A model generated the notes under the pieces. It ran no database searches. It worked only from the letters and a program-made list of their open reading frames with translations, and was not told the DNA's origin. A stretch of DNA of 29,202 nucleotides from positions 1 to 29,202 of the forward strand of contig JAGLQQ010000033.1 of NCBI GenBank assembly GCA_023136735.1, given 5' to 3'. A program made the translations under genes and the position numbers. Source of the stretch: Candidatus Omnitrophota bacterium (GTDB lineage Bacteria > Omnitrophota > Gorgyraeia > B26-G9). Shown here in pieces: positions 22,955-29,202 of the stretch; position 1 is the stretch's first letter; each line of letters starts with the position of its first letter.

Positions 22955-23644
22955 ATGCGTCAAATTGCTGTTTTTGGATTGGGTAGTTTTGGATCAACAG
23001 TAGCTAAAACTTTAACTGATCAGGGCGTAGAGGTTCTTGCTATTGATTCTGATAAAGAAAAAGTTGAGGAGATTAAAGATTATGTGGCTGTAGCAGTTGC
23101 TTTAAATGCTACAGATGAAAAGGCATTGCGTTCTATTGGGCTTGAACAGGTTGATGCGGCGATAGTCTGTATTGGTGAAAATGTTGAGTCTAACCTGCTT
23201 ACAACGGTATTGCTTAAAAAAATGGGGGTAAAAAATATTTATGGACGTTCAGTCAATCCGCTTCAGGAAGAAATACTGAAGTCCCTTGATATCACAAAAA
23301 TTCTTAACCTGGAAAAGGAAATGGGGGAGTCGGTAGGGAAAAGTCTTACTAGTCCAAATATCCAGGTAAGCATGAAGCTTTCTTCGGGACATACGATGGC
23401 TGAAATTAAGATTCCAAAAGATTTTTTTGGACGAACGCTGAAGGAACTTAATCTTAGAAAGCGCTATGATGTTAATGTTGTTGCGATAAAAAAACAGATT
23501 GCGGCTATAGATGAAAGAGGACAGCGAATATTAAACGAAGAAATAAATGATCTGCCGCAGGCTGAGGATGTGCTTGAAGAAGGCGATTGTATGATTGTGG
23601 TCGGCAAACAGGAAAGCATAAATTTACTTACTAAACATAAATAA
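22955..23644 (+). CDS. TrkA/KtrA-type potassium transport regulatory subunit
   Basis: This 229-residue cytoplasmic RCK protein gates a Trk/Ktr potassium channel in response to bound nucleotide. The N-terminal RCK_N domain has the Rossmann loop GLGSFG (8-13) and the acidic residue Asp31 at the end of strand two, consistent with NAD(H) or ATP/ADP binding. IVCIGENVESNLLTTVLLKK and YGRSVNPLQEEIL are typical. A TrkA_C domain covers about 135-225. A single RCK unit of this size is KtrA-like rather than double TrkA. The membrane partner (KtrB/TrkH) is not in the window. A strong GGGAGG site precedes the start, and the 32-bp gap may mark a new transcription unit. Confidence 0.9.
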   Translation: MRQIAVFGLGSFGSTVAKTLTDQGVEVLAIDSDKEKVEEIKDYVAVAVALNATDEKALRSIGLEQVDAAIVCIGENVESNLLTTVLLKKMGVKNIYGRSVNPLQEEILKSLDITKILNLEKEMGESVGKSLTSPNIQVSMKLSSGHTMAEIKIPKDFFGRTLKELNLRKRYDVNVVAIKKQIAAIDERGQRILNEEINDLPQAEDVLEEGDCMIVVGKQESINLLTKHK

Positions 23645-23654
23645 GGATATAAGA

Positions 23655-24329
23655 ATGAAAAGAGAAATAAACATACTATTTGGAGTTTTGGTTGCGATAT
23701 TTTTGGCAATATGGTTTATAGGTAATGAGTATCTGCCTTCTTTTTATAAAGACAGCTTTGTGCTTTTAGTTGGTATAGGCATAGTTGTAACGCTTGTTAT
23801 CCTAGACCGTTTTATAATTTTTAGGAAGAAATTTGAATTAGCTTTAAAGCATATATTGGAGAATAACTTTCGTACTGGAATTTCTATGCAGGGGGAAGAT
23901 GAATTTTCACATATGGCGGCAAAATTCAATAAGGCTATAGACAGGATTAATGAATTTGATATTCTGCGGGAACAGAGAGTGGATATGATAAATAGACTGC
24001 TTTTAACGCTCAATCGCAATATCCAAAACGGTATTATGCTTTTGGAAATTAAATCTTCCCGAATTAAGATAAACAAGGCGGCTCAGGAAATATTCAATAT
24101 TTCACAAGATGATTTGAGTATTGCTTCGGTGATAAACTTGGAGTCAAATTCAGAGTTCAGCAAGATGTATAATGACATCCTGGAAGGACGTGCGAATACT
24201 ATTTCTGCTGAGCTGGAGTTGTTTTTGCCTATATTAAAAGCAAAAGCGGTTGTGAGCCTGAAAATGTTTGCCATAAAAGACAAAGATGAAAAGTTGAATT
24301 CAATACTATGTGTTTTTCGCAACACATAA
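23655..24329 (+). CDS. Membrane protein with HAMP-like and PAS-like domains, no output domain
   Basis: The 224-residue protein has two transmembrane segments (about 7-24 and 36-55) with a short external loop. A HAMP-like linker follows (about 55-105, FRTGISMQGEDEFSHMAAKFNKAIDRI), then a PAS-like domain (about 115-220, including NGIMLLEIKSSRIKINKAAQEIFNIS). It ends there: no histidine kinase, GGDEF or methyl-accepting domain follows and the next gene is 86 bp away. It could be a sensor that works through a partner. Its position 10 bp after the KtrA-like gene suggests a role with potassium transport, which is speculative. The short external loop means any periplasmic sensing must be minimal. 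Confidence 0.6.
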   Translation: MKREINILFGVLVAIFLAIWFIGNEYLPSFYKDSFVLLVGIGIVVTLVILDRFIIFRKKFELALKHILENNFRTGISMQGEDEFSHMAAKFNKAIDRINEFDILREQRVDMINRLLLTLNRNIQNGIMLLEIKSSRIKINKAAQEIFNISQDDLSIASVINLESNSEFSKMYNDILEGRANTISAELELFLPILKAKAVVSLKMFAIKDKDEKLNSILCVFRNT

Positions 24330-24415
24330 TATCTTAATTAAGTGGGTGTTTTGTAAAAAATAGTAGTTAAATTTTTCTTTTTTATATTGTCCAATTCTAT
24401 TGCTGAACAATCAAA

Positions 24416-26479
24416 ATGATAAAATTAAATATAAAACAAATATTCATCATCCTTATTTTCTTATTCCTGATTTCTTTGCCGTATGCCGAGACCTGGGCTC
24501 AAGAAACCGATGTTTATAGCAATCACTTGTACAGAGCGAGGGTTTTCTTTAATCTTGGTGAATATGAACAAGCGATATCAGAATATAATCGAGCGGCAAG
24601 GTTTAGTCCTGATGCAAAAATAATTGAATTGAATAAGGCGTTTATTTATAAGAATATGCGTCTTTATAAAAAGGCAGCGTTACTGTACAGGAAGCTGCTT
24701 AAAGAAGGGCAGAGTGGGATTTTATTTAGGAACCTGGGAGAAGTTTACTATCTTAATTCAATGCCGGATAAGGCGATAAAATCGTTCAAGCGAGCCAGGG
24801 AAATGGGATTAGAAGATGCCGGTATTTATTTCTGGCTGGGACGATGTTATGAAGATAAAAGAGAAATGCAAAAAGCAGTGGACGCTTACCGTCAGGCAAT
24901 AAGGCAAGATGAGGAATTTGCTATTGCTCATCTTGTGGTGGCAAATATCTATATTAGAAACAGAATGTGGAAAGAGGCGCAGAAGGAACTGGAAAAAATC
25001 CAGGTGCTTGACCCAAGCATTAAAGATATATATCCATCCTTGATGAGCGTATATTTCAATCAAAGAAGTTATGATAAGGCGCTCAAGGCTGCAAGAAAGG
25101 TCCAGGCAGTGAACCCGGAGGATACACAAGCAAAAAAGTATATCAGTGAAATCCATAAGATATCCGGCAAAGAATTGGGGGAAAAGTTAAAACAAAAAGA
25201 GTATGCAAGAATGAAAGATTCTTTTGCTAAAAAGGTTTCGCTGAAAAATGTTCCAAATGGTCCGACTATAGGAGTGCATATAGGTGATGTAAAGCGGTTG
25301 CGGTTTAAAGCGGGCGCGGATTTTTCCATTAAGGATATTGCTTCTGATATTGTTCTATGCGAGGGAAAAAAGAATAAACTTTATACTCTCGTACTGCAAA
25401 AAGATGGAATCTTTTTTTCAGATGAAGATAAGAAAATTCTGGATTTTAAAAAAAGTGTTTTAATGACTCAGGATGATAAACGCTCAACGATATTGATTTT
25501 TGATGTAGAGGCGGGTAAAGGAAAATACTGGGCGAGTAAAAGTGACAGGGTATATAGAGGAACGCTTAAGATTGAATTAACTGAGCAAGGGTATATTCAG
25601 ATAGTTAATTCACTTAGCATGGAAGAATATCTTTACGGGGTGTTACCTAGCGAAATGCCGAGTTCCTGGCCGCAGGAAGCTTTGAAGGCCCAGGCAGTTG
25701 CTGCACGCTCTGAGGCATACAGAAAAATAAACCGTCATAAGGAGCAGGGGTATAATTTCTGTTCTGGCGTTCATTGTCAGGCATATAATGGTGCTAAAGT
25801 TGAGACAGCGGCAACTAATTCTGCTGTAGATTCTACAACAGGCCTGGTTGCTGTTTACGATGGAAAGCCTATTGATGCTGTATACAGCAATAGTTGTGGG
25901 GGGCATACTCAGGGGAATATATTTTCTGAGCGTGTTGATGTGCCTTATTGGCAGCATAAGACTGATTCATTAATGCCTACAGGATTCTTTTTTCCCCTAT
26001 CAGCTCTTGAGCTTGAAGACTGGCTTGGATCAGATAAGATAGATGTGTTTTGTAATAATAAAGCCTTCTCTCGCAAAAGTAATTTTCGCTGGCAAAGATT
26101 ATACACACGAGTCCAATTAGAAGATTTAATAAATAAAAAAAAGGATATTGGCAGGCTGATATCAGTTGATATAAAGGAGAGGCATCCATCATCGCATGTT
26201 CACAGCATTAAAATAAAGGGGAGCAATGGGGAATTCATTATTGAAAAAGAGCTTAATATTAGACGATTGCTGGGCGATCTTCGCAGCGCTATGTTTAACA
26301 TAGACGTTAAGCTTGATAAACATGGGCAGGCTGAGTCTTTTTTGTTTTATGGCGGCGGTTGGGGACATGGTGTGGGTATGTGCCAGGTGGGAGCCGCGAC
26401 AATGGCTGAAAGAGGATTTAATTTTAGGGAGATCCTTGAGTTCTATTATACGGATATATCGATAGAGAAAAAATATTGA
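24416..26479 (+). CDS. Secreted TPR-SpoIID/LytB domain protein
   Basis: This 687-residue exported protein has a signal peptide (hydrophobic core about 8-24, probable cleavage after ETWA near 28). Tetratricopeptide repeats follow (about 33-240), then a SpoIID/LytB domain. SpoIID is a lytic transglycosylase acting on peptidoglycan stripped of stem peptides; here MEEYLYGVLPSEMPSSWP carries the expected catalytic Glu413. QAVAARSEAY, CSGVHCQAYNG, SNSCGGHTQ and GGGWGHGVGMCQVGA complete the family signature. The TPR part may recruit other envelope proteins. In a non-sporulating bacterium the likely role is wall remodelling or division. No clear ribosome binding site precedes the ATG; the 86-bp gap before it suggests its own promoter, but I could not place one. 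Confidence 0.92.
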   Translation: MIKLNIKQIFIILIFLFLISLPYAETWAQETDVYSNHLYRARVFFNLGEYEQAISEYNRAARFSPDAKIIELNKAFIYKNMRLYKKAALLYRKLLKEGQSGILFRNLGEVYYLNSMPDKAIKSFKRAREMGLEDAGIYFWLGRCYEDKREMQKAVDAYRQAIRQDEEFAIAHLVVANIYIRNRMWKEAQKELEKIQVLDPSIKDIYPSLMSVYFNQRSYDKALKAARKVQAVNPEDTQAKKYISEIHKISGKELGEKLKQKEYARMKDSFAKKVSLKNVPNGPTIGVHIGDVKRLRFKAGADFSIKDIASDIVLCEGKKNKLYTLVLQKDGIFFSDEDKKILDFKKSVLMTQDDKRSTILIFDVEAGKGKYWASKSDRVYRGTLKIELTEQGYIQIVNSLSMEEYLYGVLPSEMPSSWPQEALKAQAVAARSEAYRKINRHKEQGYNFCSGVHCQAYNGAKVETAATNSAVDSTTGLVAVYDGKPIDAVYSNSCGGHTQGNIFSERVDVPYWQHKTDSLMPTGFFFPLSALELEDWLGSDKIDVFCNNKAFSRKSNFRWQRLYTRVQLEDLINKKKDIGRLISVDIKERHPSSHVHSIKIKGSNGEFIIEKELNIRRLLGDLRSAMFNIDVKLDKHGQAESFLFYGGGWGHGVGMCQVGAATMAERGFNFREILEFYYTDISIEKKY

Positions 26480-26501
26480 AATTAAGAGAAGGTTGATTTT
26501 G

Positions 26502-26530
26502 TTGCAAAGGCAGATGCAATACAATATAAT
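26502..26530 (+). promoter_or_regulatory. Sigma70-like promoter of feoAB with internal dyad
   Basis: TTGCAA (26502-26507) and a perfect TATAAT (26525-26530) are 17 bp apart. Transcription should begin near 26536-26539, at or just before the feoA ATG at 26539, implying a leaderless or nearly leaderless message. A TTGC-N10-GCAA dyad (26502-26505 and 26516-26519) overlaps the -35 and spacer, the same arrangement as in the promoter at 142-170. Iron regulation would be logical, but the dyad does not resemble a classical Fur box. Confidence 0.6.
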
Positions 26531-26538
26531 AGGGCACT

Positions 26539-26778
26539 ATGAAAAGGATAAGTCTCATTAAGATGAAAGCTAGGCAAACAGGAACTATTCTCGAAATTGA
26601 AGGCGGAAGTGCATTTGAAAAACGCCTGGCAGCTATGGGAATTAGTATAGGCAAGCATGTTACTAAACTTAGTGCGTTTGTTATGCGTGGACCTGTAGCG
26701 ATAAAAGTGGGGCGGACTGTGGTTGCTTTAGGATATGGGATGGCTTCAAAAGTATGGGTAATTCCGAACAAAAAATAA
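26539..26778 (+). CDS. feoA: Ferrous iron transport protein FeoA
   Basis: FeoA is a small SH3-like cytoplasmic protein that assists FeoB. The 79-residue sequence shows the usual pattern: an early Gly-rich turn (RQTGTILEIEGG), FEKRLAAMGISIGKHV, MRGPVAIKVGRTVVALGYGMASKVWV. The ATG lies 8 bases after a TATAAT box and has only a weak AGGG nearby, so translation may start from a leaderless mRNA. The end overlaps feoB by 25 bp, so the pair is coupled. Confidence 0.93.
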   Translation: MKRISLIKMKARQTGTILEIEGGSAFEKRLAAMGISIGKHVTKLSAFVMRGPVAIKVGRTVVALGYGMASKVWVIPNKK

Positions 26779-28484
26779 AAAAAATTGCTCTTATAGGAAA
26801 TCCTAATGTAGGGAAAAGTGTGTTATTCTCTCGCCTTACAGGAGTGCGTGTTCTTGTGTCTAATTACCCGGGGACAACTGTTGAATTTTTAAAAAGCAAA
26901 ATCACTATTGACGGCGATGAGGTGGAGATCGTTGATCTTCCCGGCACATACAGTCTTGAGCCCAATGTTCCTGCTGAAGAAGTCGCGGTTAAAATGCTCA
27001 CCGATGTGGACCTGATTATCAATGTCATTGATGCTACAAATCTTGAGCGCAATCTTTATCTAACAATGGAACTCTTGGAAACAAAGCATCCTATGATTAT
27101 TGCTTTGAATATGTCCGATGAACTCAAGCACCGCGGTATATCGATAAATAAAGATGATCTTGAAAAGCTGCTGGGGGTCAAAGTTACTCTTACTAGCGGT
27201 ATTACTGGTGTTGGTATTAAGCAGTTAAAAGAGAATATTAACAAGGCAAATCCAGTGAATGTCGCAACTCGTACGCATCAGCAGCGCTGGATCGAGATCG
27301 GAACAATTGTTGATAAAATTCAGCGTCTTAGTCACAGGCATCATACCTTTCTTGAAATACTTGAGGATGCATCTGTTAATCACTGGTGGGGTTTTGTCAT
27401 AGCCGTCGGGGCGATTTTTATTAGTTTTAAAGTAGTGCGTTTTATCGGGGAGGGCTTGATCAATTATGTACTTGATCCATTTTTTAATTCCATATATTTA
27501 CCGTTTCTTGAGTATTTAAGCGGACTTCTTAATTCGGGAAGTTTTCTGCATAGTATCTTGATAGGACATCTAATTGAGGGTAAGATAGATTTTCAGCAAT
27601 CAATGGGGGTCTTGACCACAGCGCCTTATGTTGAGCTGGTAATGGTATTCCCGTATGTGCTGGCATTTTATCTGCTTTTGAGCTTTCTTGAGGACAGCGG
27701 CTATATCCCCAGGCTTGCGCTTTTGCTTGATAATATTATGCATAAATTGGGATTGCATGGTTTTGCTATTATCCCGGTTTTGCTGGGGTTTGGATGCAAT
27801 GTGCCAGGGATTTTAGGTACAAGGATATTAGAGAGCAAAAGGGAGCGATTTATAGCTTCGACCCTCATTTCTATTGGGATTCCCTGTGCCGCATTGCAGG
27901 CAATGATCGTGGGTATTTTGGGCGGCTTTGGCGGCAGATATGTAGCTCTTGTATACGCTGTGCTTTTTATAGTGTGGCTTTTTCTAGGGGCGGCTATGAA
28001 TTATTTTCTAAAAGGGTATAGCCCGGAGTTGTTCCTGGAGATTCCGCCGTATAGAATGCCTTCGTTAAAATTACTGCTAAAGAAGGTTTTTTACAGGATA
28101 AGAGGCTTTATCATTGAGGCAATGCCGGTGGTTTTAGCTAGTGTTTTGGTCATTAACGTGCTGCAGCAAATCCATCTATTTGAATTTATCTCAGGACTAT
28201 TCGGTCCTGTTTTAAGCTTTGTATTCGGCTTGCCAAAGGAAGCGATCTGGGTGCTGATTGTTGGAATACTGCGTAAAGATATTGCTGCGGGCATGCTGAT
28301 TCCGCTGGATTTAACTATCAAGCAGCTGGTTATTGCATGCGTGGTGCTTTCCATGTCTTTTCCGTGTATTGCGACTTTTGTGATTTTCATGAAAGAGCTG
28401 GGAATGAAACGCTTAATCCAAGCAACGATGATCATGTTGGCAATTACAATGCTTGTCGGTGGTGCGCTCAACATGATGATGTAA
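26754..28484 (+). CDS. feoB: Ferrous iron transport protein FeoB
   Basis: FeoB is the membrane permease for Fe2+ with an N-terminal G-protein domain. Seen in the 576-residue protein: GNPNVGKS (15-22), YPGTT (38-42), DLPGTYSLEP (61-70), NMSD (119-122), then a helical spacer and about eight transmembrane segments. The first gate motif is clear: DSGYIPR and GFGCNVPGILGTR. The second gate reads GIPCAALQAM rather than the common PCSARLPV form, and FPCIATF is near the end. It is shorter than the roughly 770 residues of the E. coli protein but within the range of compact FeoB; no FeoC or Cys-rich tail is seen. It would supply iron for the siroheme/heme block upstream. Confidence 0.96.
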   Translation: MGNSEQKIKKIALIGNPNVGKSVLFSRLTGVRVLVSNYPGTTVEFLKSKITIDGDEVEIVDLPGTYSLEPNVPAEEVAVKMLTDVDLIINVIDATNLERNLYLTMELLETKHPMIIALNMSDELKHRGISINKDDLEKLLGVKVTLTSGITGVGIKQLKENINKANPVNVATRTHQQRWIEIGTIVDKIQRLSHRHHTFLEILEDASVNHWWGFVIAVGAIFISFKVVRFIGEGLINYVLDPFFNSIYLPFLEYLSGLLNSGSFLHSILIGHLIEGKIDFQQSMGVLTTAPYVELVMVFPYVLAFYLLLSFLEDSGYIPRLALLLDNIMHKLGLHGFAIIPVLLGFGCNVPGILGTRILESKRERFIASTLISIGIPCAALQAMIVGILGGFGGRYVALVYAVLFIVWLFLGAAMNYFLKGYSPELFLEIPPYRMPSLKLLLKKVFYRIRGFIIEAMPVVLASVLVINVLQQIHLFEFISGLFGPVLSFVFGLPKEAIWVLIVGILRKDIAAGMLIPLDLTIKQLVIACVVLSMSFPCIATFVIFMKELGMKRLIQATMIMLAITMLVGGALNMMM

Positions 28485-28498
28485 AAAAAGGTAAGGTT

Positions 28499-29101
28499 AT
28501 GAAGAAAAAGAAATCTAAAGTTTTTACACCGAGATTTGTTATAAGAATTCTATTGGTGTTATTGCTGCTTTTGATAGGGAGTTCCTTTTTAATAGGCAGA
28601 TTTTATTTGTCTTCGTATAAATTTTTCAGCGATAGACGTTTAGTTGCTATTGTTGAATGTAAGCCTTCAGAAAACTTATCCAATCCTGTTCTTGATATTG
28701 AATTTTTCCCAGGAACTGAAGAAGCCCAAGTTAGAAAATTTTTATTTAATGCTGATGAATGGGTGATCGAGAGTAGAATTGTGCAGTGGAAATCAATTCT
28801 TGGAATTGCGGGAGCCAGGAGCTATTTTCAGTTGGAGCGTATAAGCGGGCGCTATCTGGATATTGAAAAGGAAAAGACTATGCCTCGGATTGTTTATGGT
28901 TTAGCCGGTTCAGGGGATAAGATCTGGGAAGTTATCTATAAGTACCAAAGGATCATTCCTTTTATAGAGGCCGCGTATGGTAATAGCGCGTTTGTGCGTT
29001 ATGAAGCCGGGAAAATTTTTTATGTTTATGTTACAAACACCGGTTTAATGATCAAAGATATGACTCAGCCGAAAAAAAGAAGTTTCTGGTTTGTCGGGTA
29101 G
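28499..29101 (+). CDS. Conserved membrane-anchored protein of unknown function
   Basis: I do not recognise a function. The 200-residue protein has a basic N-terminus (MKKKKSK), one transmembrane segment (about 14-33) and a roughly 165-residue domain likely outside the cytoplasm. WKSILGIAGARSYFQLERISGRYLDIE (starting near residue 98) resembles short proteins sometimes labelled as multidrug efflux related, but no transporter feature is present. The start ATG 28499 is preceded by a GGTAAGG site; longer readings extend into feoB and are not supported. It lies 14 bp after feoB and may be cotranscribed with it. Aromatic and charged composition suggests a folded beta-rich domain, which is a guess. 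Confidence 0.7.
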   Translation: MKKKKSKVFTPRFVIRILLVLLLLLIGSSFLIGRFYLSSYKFFSDRRLVAIVECKPSENLSNPVLDIEFFPGTEEAQVRKFLFNADEWVIESRIVQWKSILGIAGARSYFQLERISGRYLDIEKEKTMPRIVYGLAGSGDKIWEVIYKYQRIIPFIEAAYGNSAFVRYEAGKIFYVYVTNTGLMIKDMTQPKKRSFWFVG

Positions 29102-29202
29102 CATTTCTTTTAAGTATAATTTTCTGTCTTGTTTTCTTCTCACTAGTTGAAATACATAATAATCAAACTAGCTTGTCTCTCTAACTCCTAAATAGAATTA
29201 TA
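29102..29202. other. Non-coding end region with weak hairpin
   Basis: No gene is seen. CTAGTTGA (29143-29150) can pair with TCAAACTAG (29163-29171) with one bulged base and a 12-base loop; the following sequence is pyrimidine-rich (CTTGTCTCTCT) rather than a clean T-run, so a terminator for the feo unit is only a possibility. The last bases carry an inverted copy of a 14-mer found at the window start. Confidence 0.4.
29186..29199 (-). repeat. Right copy of 14-bp inverted repeat at window ends
   Basis: TCCTAAATAGAATT at 29186-29199 is the inverted partner of 20-33. Read on the minus strand, it gives codons for Asn-Ser-Ile followed by TAG, the same tail as at the left end on the plus strand. 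It could mark related genes entering from each side, or a chance match. Confidence 0.4.

Noticed and set aside
24330..24415. Promoter for the SpoIID gene
   Set aside because: TTGTAA (24351) and TATATT (24383) are 26 bp apart, too far; the palindrome CTTAATTAAG (24333-24342) is short and AT-only. Nothing convincing remains.
28337..28498. N-terminal extension of the last gene
   Set aside because: It overlaps the FeoB coding end in another frame, is Cys/His-rich nonsense in character, and a good ribosome binding site precedes ATG 28499.
1..29202. tRNA genes, CRISPR arrays, insertion sequences, defence systems or prophage
   Set aside because: Non-coding gaps are short and hold no cloverleaf or repeat-spacer pattern, and no transposase, integrase, nuclease-helicase or toxin-antitoxin type protein was found.

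Overview
This is an AT-rich bacterial window with almost all genes on the plus strand. Twenty-eight protein genes and one decayed gene lie head to tail, mostly with gaps under about 45 bp and many stop/start overlaps, so it reads as one or a few long operons. No rRNA, tRNA, CRISPR array, insertion sequence or phage gene was seen. Gene content (ResB/CcsA/CcdA cytochrome c assembly, siroheme-route tetrapyrrole genes, a TPR-SpoIID protein, Nudix-DUF151, PflX-like radical SAM, purH-folC-mnmE-aroK-dprA) suggests an anaerobic or microaerophilic, probably Gram-negative bacterium. Candidatus Omnitrophota or a related PVC-side lineage is my best guess, but this is an inference from style and content and was not tested by search. 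TGA is used as a normal stop, so the standard code applies.

Layout: 1-206 is non-coding with a possible promoter. 207-1582 holds a rhomboid protease and a CcdA-type thiol:disulfide transporter. 1584-2120 is a decayed nicotinate phosphoribosyltransferase. 2202-5557 holds a TPR protein, a CheC phosphatase, a Nudix hydrolase, a DUF151 nuclease-like protein and a CCA-adding enzyme family protein. 5554-12537 holds a PflX-like radical SAM protein and housekeeping genes (purH, folC, mnmE, aroK, dprA). 12540-13738 holds a ComFB-like protein and CheR.

13731-22922 is the most coherent block. It contains resB, a stand-alone FMN-binding RnfG-like protein, met8-type precorrin-2 dehydrogenase, ccsA, a short hemA, hemC, a receiver-GAF-HD-GYP regulator, a cobA-hemD fusion and an AhbC/NirJ-like radical SAM protein. 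Together these cover most of the route from glutamyl-tRNA to siroheme, a candidate siroheme-to-heme step, and the System II machinery that attaches heme to apocytochromes outside the membrane. hemL, hemB, ahbAB and ahbD are not in the window.

22955-24329 holds a TrkA/KtrA-like potassium channel regulator and a membrane HAMP/PAS protein. 24416-26479 is a secreted TPR-SpoIID protein. 26539-28484 is feoAB (ferrous iron uptake, which would feed the heme/siroheme block) behind a strong sigma70-like promoter. A conserved membrane-anchored protein of unknown function closes the window. The points most worth checking are the pncB pseudogene, a dyad shared by the two best promoters, the flavinylated protein and HD-GYP regulator embedded in the heme block, the shortened HemA, and a 14-bp inverted repeat at the two window ends.
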